Shown one piece after another: positions 30,135 to 40,384 of a stretch of 64,000 nt of DNA. Source of the stretch: Azolla caroliniana (taxonomy: Eukaryota > Polypodiophyta); NCBI GenBank assembly GCA_043228905.1, contig JBHGNT010000004.1:23002001-23066000 (forward strand). The letters are read 5' to 3'. The translations under genes were made by a program, and so were the position numbers. A model generated the notes under the pieces. It was given only the letters and a program-made list of their open reading frames with translations, had not been told where the DNA came from and made no database searches. The stretch's first letter is position 1; each line of letters begins with the position of its first letter.

Positions 30135-31973
30135 AGAGTTCGGTTTTCAAATGTTATTATTCCTCGTAAAGTACGTATGGGGTATTGCTCCATTTGTGCA
30201 AATCTTAAAAGTTTGGCTAAAGGTGCAAAGACATCAATGGAAAAGGATACGAGTAAGAAGTTACTACAAGAGCATCGTGAGGCACAATCCTTAGAACGAA
30301 GGAAGGCGATGCATCATAGAGAGAAGTGTTTGAAGAGGCCCGAACAATACATGTGCTTAATGATAGATGGCATGGACCAGAAGAAGACATGCTTGCCGCA
30401 TATGCGGAGGCTCCCCAAAGATGTCAATGATGAGTGCCTTGTTCAAATGCACTTGGTGGGATGCTTGGCTTATAATAGGTCTGTTCGACCTCACGTCTTC
30501 ATTACTTACCCCAATGTTCACAATGAACCTAACCTAACAGTTACAGTGATTCACCGAGTTTTGATGTCTTGGGGACAACCTTTCCCCCCTGTTCTATACA
30601 TTCAATTGGACAATACTGCTAGAGAGAACAAAAATTCAACTGTATTTGGCTATCTAAGTATGTTGGTCAACCTAGAATTGTTTAGGAAAGTGAAAGTCAA
30701 TTTCCTTTTGGTTGGCCACACACATGACCATATAGATCAGATGTTTAGCACATTCTCCAGACAGTTGTCTCGGCATGATGCTTTCACTTTACCTAAACTA
30801 TTTGATGTCATTTGTGATGCTTATACACCACGCCCAAAAGTGTTACACTTGAAGGAGGTATATGACTTTAAGAGATATATATTAGATGGGGGTGGTGGGA
30901 ATGTTAAAGTGCTTGCTCAGTTAAACAATATAAGTTTCAATCACATTTTTTTGATAAAGAAAAATGGAATAAGTGGTTCTACACTTTTGTATGCTAAACA
31001 ATATTCATCTTCTACAACATGGGAACCTGAAGGTGGTTGCTAGTTATTACTTTGTATGCCAAGTACAATTGTCCATGGAGCTAAGCAAATGCCAATTGAG
31101 AAGAAAGGACAGTTGCAGAGCGACTTGGTATCAGAACAAAAACGGTCATGGGTCCAAGCCTTAGAAGAAAAAAGAAAGCATATTGAGGCTGCCAAGAAAT
31201 ATGCCGCACAACAAGACACGTCATGGTGGGATGTATTTTATAGTGATCAGAAAGAAATTATAGACAATTGTGTATCTGTTGATAATTGGAATTTGGAAAC
31301 GCCATTCACATGGTCGCTGCAACATGATCGCGTAAATAGAAGTCCGGAGCAACTAGTAAATGCGATTAATGACAGCTTGGTCCATCCACAACAAAGAGAC
31401 ATTTATGTGGGACCAAGGATGATGAAAGCAGCCGAAGCTAGATGGCAAGGAAATTTGCAAGAGCTCACCGCAGGGATGTTGATTGCAACGCCGGCTGATG
31501 AGAACTCACATGGCCACCAATTTTGGGTTGGTAAAATTCTAGAAGTGCTAATGCATGAAATAGAAAACACGATCAAGTCTATAAATGTTCATTGGTACAA
31601 CACTAGAAGTGCAAATGCTTTTACAGGTAAGTATACATTGGAGATGATTGAATGCCAAACAAGAAGGGGAGGTAGGAAGAGGAAGTGAAACATTCGTAAC
31701 ACCTCGACCCTTGATATCGCTGATGTGGATATCATCGTGTACGACTTCACACTTACAAAAGCCGGACGATTAAGGAAGTCAACAATAGATATAATAAAAG
31801 AAAAATTACCAGGTCTACAAGGTGGCTCGAGTCAAAGGCAAACGAGATCTGCTACATATAATCTAGAGTTAAACCATTTGGTTTATGACGAAGATAATGC
31901 ACTGATTGGTACATCTGAGGATGATGAGGAGGAATCGTCATTGTATATTAGTTATAGTAGTGATTCTCCGTAA
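30135..31973 (+). pseudogene. DUF7869-like protein, C-terminal half, two in-frame stops
   Basis: One frame runs from the end of the TIR element to 31973, interrupted only by TAG 31041-31043 and TGA 31686-31688. It reads RVRFSNVIIPRKVRMGYCSIC, then MCLMIDGMDQKKT, LYIQLDNTARENKN and FLLVGHTHDHIDQMFS. The spaced Asp and His residues look like a degenerate RNase H/DDE-type catalytic core, as in DUF7869-type proteins; that reading is from memory. After the TAG a module follows with FWVGKILEV and INVHWYNTRS. After the TGA comes an acidic tail. Either the two stops make it a pseudogene, or small introns hide them. Confidence 0.65.
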
Positions 31974-32334
31974 AGGAGTGATCATGAATGTATATTTGGC
32001 TATTAAGTGTAACTACATTCCGCTTGTAACAAATCGAGTAATATAAAATCATGTGTTTTGAATTCTTATGATTTCTAAAAAATCGTTTCTTATAAAATAA
32101 CATTGGTTGTAAAGTTTGTGATATAAATTGAGAATGTATGTTTTTGAAATTCGTCTTTTTTTAGTTACTTCTAAATCACGAAAATAGTGGATTTTTAACC
32201 TTTTTCATAGTATGTTTGAACTTGTATGATACTGGTATCAATGTGTTTTGTAAAATCATTGAAAAACCCCTAAAATTTCCCTTATCCTTCCATTTATGCG
32301 CGATCCTTCCACTTGTGAACGCGAACGTGTTTAC
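31974..32334. other. AT-rich right edge of the 12.8-kb insert
   Basis: No gene is seen. The stretch holds 3'-UTR-like AT-rich sequence and ends at a sharp junction with copia-3 LTR sequence. Its reverse complement does not match the left edge at 19543, so no outer inverted repeat is visible. Confidence 0.6.
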
Positions 32335-32632
32335 CAACTAGTGTAGGGAAACTGCACTTTCTACTGTTTACAAAACTAACCTAGTATGTCCTCTAGCTAG
32401 TGTGCAACCATTTCATTCTCAACACGCCCCTTCGAACACAACTTCTTGGTGCCGAAAAGTTGGTTCGGTTTGATCATCAATTCAGTTGAATCGGCTTTCG
32501 GAAGGTCAGTCGACACAACTTGATTATCATTGTATTTTGATTCCTCTGGTTAGTTTTGATCGACTAATCAGTGGTTGTTCGGCATCGACAACTACTACTG
32601 TTTTTCGGTGCTCCCCCTCAAGCGCAACGGGT
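32335..32632. repeat. Right copy of the direct repeat flanking the 12.8-kb insert
   Basis: It begins in the middle of a copia-3 LTR (32335-32424 is LTR) and continues through the two purine-rich tracts into RNase H. It has a 4-bp insertion and about six substitutions relative to 19249-19542. Confidence 0.88.
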
Positions 32633-35600
32633 CGATGATGGAGAGACCAAGGTTCATCACGAACTGTCGCAGCTTGTCGATACCCAAGACTTTTGTGAAG
32701 ATGTCGGCCACGTGAAGATTTGTGTTGATGTGTTGTAAATTAACATCTCCAGCTCGAATGAAGTGATAGTGCACTTCGATATGCTTAGTCTGCGTGTGGA
32801 ACACACGGTTCCGAGCCAAGTAGATATTCTCAGGGATAGTACTAGAGGCAAGGAGAATTAGTATCATGATAGATATTGCTCATGTTCTCGTAGTATAGGA
32901 GAATCAGATCCTTGATGGGAACACCCAGATCCTTCGATATGCGCTTCAGCCAAAAGGCCTTGCATGCGGCGACTGTCGCGCCCCTGTATTCGGTCCTTGT
33001 GCTCAACAGTGCGATTGTCGGCTGCTTTTTTTTGCTCCAAGATATCGCTCCGATGTCGAGGGAGAAGACAAATCCGGATGTCGATCATCTATTGGCCTTA
33101 TAGCCAACCCAATACGCATCTGTGTACCCTTCAGGTCGAATTATCGTATCCGGCTTGTACATGATGCCGAAATCCATCGTCCCACGGACATACCTAAGTA
33201 CTCTCTTAGCACAATCGAGATGAACATTTTGAGGGTTCTACATGAACTGGCTAAGTAGACCGATCGAATAGCTGAGATCGGGTTGTGTGTTGGTTAGATA
33301 GATTAAGCAACCGATCAATTGACGATACTAAGTCGGCTCACAATTTTCCGTTCCCGAATCGGCATTGACCTTGAGATTTCGATCAAGAGGGGTACACACA
33401 GGTTTGCACTCAGTCATCTCAAACTTGTAGAGTAAGTTGAGAATGCAGTGCCATTGAGAGATCAATATCCCAACTGATGTCCGAATTACTTCGATACCGA
33501 GGAAGTAATGGACCTTGAAGTACTAAAAATTACAAGTAAAAGTTATCTGCCCCTAGGCTTACATCATAATGTCTTTCATTTCATTTCATTCATGTCTTTC
33601 ATTTCGAATCTACCGGATAAGAGTGATTTGACCATAGTAATGTCGGCAAGATCCTTTCCTCGGATGACGAGATCTTCCATGTACAGGATGATGACAATCG
33701 GGTTGGTTGACTCGTTTTTTATGTATAGGGAGTTGTTTGATTTCAACATTCAGAAGATGCCAAGTACATGGTTCTTGCTTGAGTCCATATAGGCTTCTTT
33801 AGTCGGCAAACTACTTTCAGTTGTTTGCTCAATTCGAACTCGGGTGGTTGAATCATGAAGACCTCCTCTTCTAATTCACCTTGTAGGAAGGCGTTCTTTA
33901 TGTCCATCTAGTGGAGGTGCCACCATTTTGCAGCTACGAGAGCAATGACTGCCCGAATAGTCGTCATTTTTGCTATCTGGGAAAAGGTCTCGTTGTAATC
34001 GACTCTGTGCGTTTGGGCATATCCCTTCGCTACGAGTCAGGCCTTGAAGCAATTTAACGAGCTGTCAACATTATATTTTACTTTATATATCCACGTACAA
34101 CCGATCGCTTTCTTATGTGGAGAATGGGGGATGAGATCCCATGTCTTGTTTTTGCATAAAGCCTCCATTTCTTCATTCATGGCTTCAATCCATCGTGGAT
34201 CCTTGGATGCCTCAGAAAAGGTTTCTGGTTCTCAGACTGTCGCCACCTTCATCATAAAGGCATAATGATATGCCATATACTCATCTTAGCTGAATCGACT
34301 AACTCGGTTTTTCTCTCAAGTGGAGCGACGGAGCTTCTCGTTTGCAGAGACTAGGGCTTTCTTTGCTCCATTCATCCGGATGATTGGGATGTCAAGGCCT
34401 TCGAACTCATTGTCACAGGAGTGAGTTGACTTGTTGTTGATCCGATCTTCGTATTCTGGCATTTTGGCCTTCCTTTTGTTGACCTTCAGACTCGGCCAAG
34501 ATGTGCTTTGATCACTCGAGGGCTCTTGTGGTCCACTCAGCCTTTTTGTAATCAGACTTTCTTCGAACATGTGCCTCAGTCAATCTTCATCTTCTATCTT
34601 TCATTTGGCGGAATCCGGATCGACTAGGCTCGGACTCGAAATCATCTCCGGTTCGTACCAGGATGCTAACTCATCGAATATGATGTCTCGACTCACCCAA
34701 ACTTCGTGGGTGGTTGGATTGTAACATTTGTGCCCCTTTTGTTCGGGTGAGTACCCTACGAGGATACATTTCTCCGAGTTCAGGTCGAGCTTTTGTCTCT
34801 TCTCGTTGGGAATATGCACATAGGCGATTGAGCCTAATATCCGGATATGTGATAGATCCGGCCTCTTTCCGAAAAACTTCTCATGAGGGGTTACGTCGTG
34901 TACCCCGAAGGTTGTACATTTGTTCATGAGATAGACGGTTGTGTTATCTGCTTCTGCCCAGTACGATTTTGGCAGGTTCTTCTCGTTCAGCATGGCCCTT
35001 GCTACCTTTACTATGTGCCAATTCTTTCGTTTGGCTACTCCGTTTTGCTGAGGTGTGTGTCGGCACGAGAATTCTCGTCGAATTCCTTCCTTTCGGAGGT
35101 ACACAGTAAACTCGTCCGAGAAATACTCCTTACCTCCATCCGATCAAAGGCATCGGACATGCCGACTTGTGGCTTTTTCAACTTCGTTTTTAAACCGTTG
35201 AAAGTGTCCGAACACTTCATTCTTCTATCGCATACGATACATCCAAGTGTGCCTCGAGAAGTCGTCGATGAACGTGACATAGTATCAGCAACCACTGAAT
35301 GTTGCCATCTGGGCTAATCCCCACACATCTGAATGTACTACATCTAGGATCCTTTTGCTCACATTCCTCTCTTTCAATAATGGTTGTCGGTGTTGTTTGT
35401 CGAATTGGCAAGCATCACATACACCAACTATCTCCTTTTCGGTAAATGTCGGGGGTCTGATTACGACGCCTTTCGACTGCATTCCTTTAAGATTTTGGAG
35501 ATTGATGTGGCCAATTCGCTTGTGCCACAGTTTCAAGTCGGTTTCAACTTTGAGGCCTTTGGCAAACATAGCTGACTTCACCTCGTTCAATTCAAGGATG

Positions 35601-36373
35601 AACATTCGGCCTTCTCTTCGACTGTGAGCTACTAGTCGGCCTTCATTCTCAATAAAGCACCCTTCATTATTGAATCGTACTTGCATGCCTTGTTCAACAA
35701 TTTGGCAAGAGGATTGTTCCAATCATCTTGCCATTGGTGGGAGTTGCATTCTCAGGTCGGCTGACCATGTCGCCCTCAGCCGAATCCTCTTCCATCATCC
35801 AATTGGGAGTAGAGCATTTGACCATTTGGTACATTGCTCCTTTGTCGGACATGATTTTCTTCCACCAATAATATCAATTGAAGCTCGAAAAATGAGGGGG
35901 GGTTCTCCCTTGCAAGAATGGCCAATCTAATCATGCCGAATTGCGGTGCTAATCCGCCGAAGCATATTTCCACCATTTCTTCATCGTCGATGATGACGTT
36001 AATCGATCGAAGGGCATCGCATAACTCCTTGATCTTCAAGGTATAGCTAGTGATCGATATGTCCCTTTGTTGGATATTGTTTAACTCGTGTCGGAGTTGG
36101 TTGGAGCTTACGTGCATCCGTGTTGGCTATGAAAATCTTCTTGAGATTACCCCAAGCTTCTTTCGGAGTTCTCGACTCTCAAATATAGTTGAGCATGTGA
36201 TCATGAACGCATGATGCAAGGCAATACAACACACGGTTTGCAAACCCTAAACCCTCAATATAGCTCCAATACCCTTGTCTGACAAGGCATTGATGCATCT
36301 TGTATTCCCAAGATGCGAACTTTGTCCTATCGAGCTTCTCCGTAGGAAGAGCACTTCCCATTTGAGAATTCAT
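32595..36373 (-). pseudogene. copia-3 gag-pol remnant
   Basis: Gag pieces lie at 36373-36179 and 36117-35776. Pre-integrase text starts at 35722 (WHKRIGHIN, CDACQFDKQHR). Integrase continues through 35104-34601 (HTPQQNGVAKRKN, then the YVHIPNEKRQKLD linker). Reverse transcriptase is spread over broken frames 34300-33000, with FLQGELEEEV and YFLGIEV readable. RNase H ends 32867-32595 ([21 protein letters not shown]). Many stops and shifts occur, including in the region where YVDD should be, which I could not read. It is clearly non-functional. Confidence 0.85.
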
Positions 36374-36465
36374 GATGTCGATTTCTTCTCTGTTGTTGAA
36401 CTGGTTCTGTTAATTGTTGATGTGTAACACAACGCAGTCAATTAAGCTTGATCAGAAAACCACAC

Positions 36466-36477
36466 GCTCTGATACCA
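36466..36477 (-). promoter_or_regulatory. Primer-binding site of copia-3
   Basis: TGGTATCAGAGC reads on the minus strand right after the 5' LTR, as in copia-2. Confidence 0.9.
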
Positions 36478-37226
36478 TGTAAAGAATGAGAGGTGTAGGT
36501 GATGTTGTGCAACGGAGGTAAACTGTGTGTGTGCACTTATAGGACAACAAAGAGAGAGAGAGAGAGAGAGAGATTATATTATCGTCTTCGGAGGTCAAAT
36601 ATGACCTATGAGACCAAAAATATTACATTTCAAGAACTTTATCAATGAATGTTGCAATCGAGAGTGCACATTGTGGTTGTGAGAGGAATTCATGCAAAGA
36701 TTGGGCTCGATCGAAGAGATGTGGAAAGCATGGTCGAATATGATCAAAGGCAGAGCATTGTATCAAAGTGTGATACTCAGACTCGCGAACTTGTTTAGGG
36801 CAAAGTGTGCATAGCCGACCACTCTCATCACTTGTACCCCAACGCCCTGTTTCACATCGCAATGCATGTGAGCTAAGTCGCATGGAAGCAATGGTTCGAA
36901 TGGCAGATAACGGTATGGGCTCTAACATGTATGGATGTGTACGATTTCCCCGTTCCGCAAAGAATATGGTTTTGTAGTTAGGTGCAACATGTGTAATATA
37001 ATGTGTGAAGCGTGAGCCTCCACATTTGTCCCATGTCATGATACATTGGCATTGCAAAAATGCCTCATTCACAGAGGAATCTAATGATGCATCATGAAGC
37101 AAGTGTCTCGCATCCCATCTACCAAACCATTTTTCTATATCTTGCATTCAACCGGAACACAAAATTTTACTTTTATGCGTCTCTTGGATCTTTTTGCTTG
37201 CTTCCCACGCAATTCTAGGAAGTCGA

Positions 37227-37278
<52 letters not shown>

Positions 37279-37464
37279 AACAAGAAGTTGTATATAGGTG
37301 AAAAAATAGGATGCATCCAATAGTAACTAAGTTACAAAAGGTTGGTTTAAATACCAACTAGTCTAGGGCAACTGCCCTTTCTACTATTTACAAAACTAGC
37401 CTAGTATGTCCTCTGGCAAGTGTAAAACCATTTCATTTGGGGAAGTTGAGTTCGATTCTCAACA
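36478..37464 (-). repeat. 5' LTR of copia-3, interrupted by a LINE piece
   Basis: On the minus strand it starts TGTTGAGAATC (37464) and ends ...TTTACA (36478). Without the LINE piece and one GA tract it is about 300 bp. A long (GA)n tract lies on both sides of the LINE piece (36551-36572 and 37231-37274). The outer part matches 19166-19338. Confidence 0.85.
36573..37230 (-). pseudogene. LINE fragment C: C-terminal zinc-finger region
   Basis: A minus-strand frame 37147-36623 encodes the end of a LINE ORF2: IMTWDKCGGSRF, MRLSSHALRCETGRW and RLCTLCPKQVRESEYHTLIQC (first 20 residues matter; Cys-Cys-His-Cys spacing), like the zf-RVT domain behind plant LINE reverse transcriptases. It is a 5'-truncated copy, as is usual for LINEs. 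It sits in a (GA)n tract of the copia-3 LTR in the same orientation as the LINE at 18277-19130. Confidence 0.75.
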
Positions 37465-37812
37465 GTTAAGAACAAGGGAACATTCCATAAGAGGCACTAA
37501 CTACAGTTCCAAGGAAGATGGAAGAGGAGACTAGTTGATTGCGTACAATAGCGCTCTTGCAATCAACGTAGCTCAATGAGGAAGTTCACAAGGTGGTGTT
37601 TTGGGTTGTATGTGGTGATCAATGAGAATGACAACACCACCTACCACCTTCTTGAACTAGATGAAACAAGGTTAGTAGTACTTACGGTAGGAAAAACGAT
37701 GAAGATATTCAAAAAGCAGCGAGAGGAGGATCCAAAACTTAATGGACTTAAGGAATACAAAGAGGACAACAAGCAAGGATTAGGAAGCAAAAGAGGCAAA
37801 GGCTAACTTGCA
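37465..37812 (+). pseudogene. Gypsy integrase tail fragment
   Basis: A frame at 37576-37806 reads FTRWCFGLYVVINENDNTTY and then LLELDETRL...GKTMKIFKKQ. It aligns with the GPY/F end of gypsy-1 (KRWFGPYEV, LSELDGTIL) and gypsy-2 (KRWFGPYMV, LAELDGTRV), but the GPY motif reads GLY. It joins gypsy-2 gag leader sequence at about 37807-37812. The upstream 37465-37575 holds nothing I recognise. Confidence 0.65.
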
Positions 37813-37818
37813 GAAGCG

Positions 37819-38882
37819 ATGGCGGTGGCAGTAGACCGCCTGGTTAGTGCTCGCGAGGGCGCAAGTGCCCTCGACCGGGCCATAGAGGCAACAGTCGGCA
37901 AGATAGGCCGGTTAGGCGGAAAGGAGGCCACGAGCTACTTAGAGGCCTAGAAATCTGAAATGTAGATGAGTAACATACCCGAAGATAGACGACTAGCGGG
38001 GTTTCCCCGGGTCATAACGCCACACATCCATACAGAGATGGTCGGGATACAAGCGGGCTGTCACGATTGGGCGGAGTTCGCAGAGGAAGTTCTCGAGAGG
38101 TACAGCTACGATCATTTGCTCTGGCTATCGAGAAAGGATTTTATGGACTGGGTCAACAGCCCCGACAAGGGTCAGAACTCTTTTGCGCTCCTCCAAGAGT
38201 TCGAGTCACGGTTCGCACGACTCTCTAGGTTGGACCGAACCGTGCTCGGAACGAGCAAGGTTCTATTTTTTGTCACTTCATTCGACTCACGCGTCCGAGA
38301 AAGCGTGGGTCTTCTTCTGGAAACCAACCGAGGCTTCACGACTCACTGGGCGACCGTCAAGGAAGTATGCAGCAGGATTGACAAACGTCGGGACTAGAAA
38401 GAAAAGGGGTCCTCGTCAGTCGGACCGGCTGTCGAAATCAGGGCTGAACCAATGCCGACCCGAATGGAAGAAACGAGGAGGTGGCTCGAGCTAGGCCCAC
38501 CCCCGACGAACATAGTCGTGGGACCTACAAATGGCGCCGGACTAGAAGGACTGACAAGGATGGTGCGCGACCTTCAGATCGCCCAAGCCCGACAAAGCGA
38601 CGAAGGTCAACCGCGTGACCGGCGACCACCTACCAATCAGAGGTGTGTATGGTGCGACGGCACTGGACTTGCCCGGAGAGAATGCGCTAACTTCGGAGAA
38701 GCGCTCATGACTAATGTAGTCTACCTTTCGAACGGCAGGGTACATGTGAGCGACATGCGAAGATTGCTCGACACAAATTTCAGACGAGGTGGCATGAAGA
38801 GGCTAATGGAAGAAGCCGTGGCCCGGCACGTCGAAGCCGTCCACTATTCGGCTTTGGTCGGCATACGCGTAGGGGAGAAGAC
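37819..38882 (+). pseudogene. gypsy-2 gag
   Basis: It starts at ATG 37819 (MAVAVDRLVSAREG). It carries two TAG codons at about 37947 and 37962 that gypsy-3 shares, and a TAG near 38395 where gypsy-3 has Trp (RDWKEKG). The knuckle reads CVWCDGTGLARREC, so the His of gypsy-1 (CIWCDSAEHDRRDC) is Leu. Homology to gypsy-1 gag is clear around LEEFESRF-type and NFRRGGMKRL segments. It is broken at 38883 by copia sequence. Confidence 0.85.
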
Positions 38883-39515
38883 CAGGTTTTTTGTGATGGT
38901 TGGGACATGCCGTATATTCTTTAGGTAGGTTTGTTTGTTGTCATTCCCGAATGGGACATTTTCGATCTGCCGAATCTAATGAGTTGTGGCGTCTCCGGTT
39001 TCGACATAGCCGGGTCAATCGGGCTTTCTCAACTCTCAGAACCAATCTTCATGAGATGTAATGTGATTGGATGCTCTTGAGTCGACAAACCATATATCGT
39101 TTGAGGAAGAGGTGCTTGTCGTACCCTATGCCGACATCGAATGAGCTTTGTGCATCATTATGAACATTCTTCCATGATCGTCATAATCAGAATTTGTGGC
39201 ATAATTCGCGAGTTGTCGACCGGTCAAAGCCAACTCTTGTTGTTTCTTTCGGCACTCCTCTTCATAGTGGTCGAGCTTTCCACAATACCCGCATTCGATC
39301 GGGTTGTTTCGATGGCTCGTTCCGATAGGATGGCTCCCCCTTCTGCCGAACTCCCTAGGATTGTTCCAATCATCTTGCCATTGGTGGGAGTTGCATTCTC
39401 AGGTCGGCTGACCATGTCACCCTTAGCCGAATCCTCTTCCATCATCCAATTGGGAGTAGAGCATTTGACCATTTGGTGCATTTCTCCTTTGTCGGACATG
39501 ATTTGGAAGGGGGTC
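38883..39515 (-). pseudogene. Copia gag/knuckle/protease piece inside gypsy-2
   Basis: Read on the minus strand, 39500-39340 matches the copia-3 gag tail (35890-35715 region). Then come a knuckle CGYCGKLDHYEEEC near 39290 and a protease start FVDSRASNHITSHEDW near 39085, in which Gly of DSGAS is Arg. It contains exactly the domains that copia-3 lacks, so it comes from a related copy. In gypsy-3 the same place holds about 175 bases of gag tail (45743-45915), so the piece replaced that sequence. No target duplication is seen. Confidence 0.75.
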
Positions 39516-40384
39516 ACTACGAAGCCCTAATCGACGAACAGCGAGCAAGAAAAACCGAGGGAGTGGGCCCATCGGGGAGGCATGACACATGAAGCGCAAC
39601 CAAAAAGCACGATGCCGCTCCGACTGGATCCCAGGAGAAGGAGAAGGACAAGATTCCAAGCTTCCGCTTAAGCTCGGAGATAGAGAAAACAACGAACCTA
39701 CAAAAGGTTCTAGAGGAACGAGTTCTCGACAGTCGCATAGAACTCACGCTTAGGGAAATGCTCTGCATAGCAAGAAGGGAGTTCCACAACAGCATCGTGG
39801 ACCTCGTGAAGAGGAAGCATCTCGCAATGGAACCGGAGCCCAAGAAGCCGGTTGAGGTAAGGGCGGCACTCCTCGATGAGAAAGCCTTGGAAGACGAGCT
39901 CGCGGAGAGACACTACGCCAAACCGCTCTGGGTAAGAGCTACTAAAGAAACCCCGGTTCGTATCAGGAATGTCAAGGAACCGGTGGTGGCGTTAATCGAC
40001 CACGGGTCGGAAATTAACCTGATGTCCATGGACATTTACAAAAAGGGGAATTGGCCGATCAATACCAAACATGGGTGGAAGATACGTGCAGCTACAAGAG
40101 CCACGGAAGAGCTACACGGGGCTTGCCCGAACGTCAGGGTGAGCGTCGGGGACATCGACATAAACCAACACTTTTTCGTGCAAGAGACGTCCTCTCACCC
40201 GGTCATCCTTGGGGAACCATACATCACGATGGCTAAAATGGAAACGAAAGTGTTGGACAATGGTTCAGCCTATGCGAGGGTACAAAGTCAGGACGGTTGT
40301 CACTCCGTTCAATTTTTGACCGTTCGAAAGAACCACGAACGAAATCGGGACACCCTCGGAACTAATAACAAGCCAAATTTTTAA
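39516..40384 (+). pseudogene. gypsy-2 gag tail and protease frame
   Basis: Gag tail to TGA 39590-39592, then the protease frame in the same phase to TAA 40382-40384. The protease has VALIDHGSEINLM near 39990, HGWKIRAATRATEE and VILGEPYI. It is undamaged from 39593 to 40384. It ends in CCA-AAT-TTT-TAA, where AAATTTT in that phase is a textbook -1 slippery heptamer, and pol follows in the -1 frame. Confidence 0.82.

Larger units (their letters stand above)
19543..32334 (+). mobile_element. 12.8-kb insert carrying a DUF7869-like gene and a nested TIR transposon
   Basis: Both edges are sharp breaks in copia-3 sequence. The block holds no retroelement coding. It contains a DUF7869-like gene in two halves (19543-20411 and 30135-31973), split by a 9.7-kb TIR element. 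I find no terminal inverted repeats at the outer ends, so the outer block may be an unrecognised transposon, a truncated one, or a captured genomic piece. The 294-298 bp flanking repeats are far longer than any usual target duplication. Confidence 0.6.
32335..37464 (-). mobile_element. copia-3: decayed Ty1/copia element, right part
   Basis: On the minus strand the order is 5' LTR (36478-37464, holding a LINE piece), PBS, gag, integrase, reverse transcriptase, RNase H, purine tracts and a truncated 3' LTR. Its gag opens like that of copia-2 (LPTEKLDRT, SWEYKMHQ), so the two belong to one family. The gag knuckle and protease are missing: gag text jumps straight to pre-integrase text near 35715. 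Confidence 0.9.

Noticed and set aside
19249-32632. The 294-298 bp repeats as LTRs of a 13-kb retrotransposon
   Set aside because: No primer-binding site follows the left copy, no polypurine tract precedes the right copy, no reverse transcriptase lies between, and both repeats are copia-3 internal and LTR sequence.
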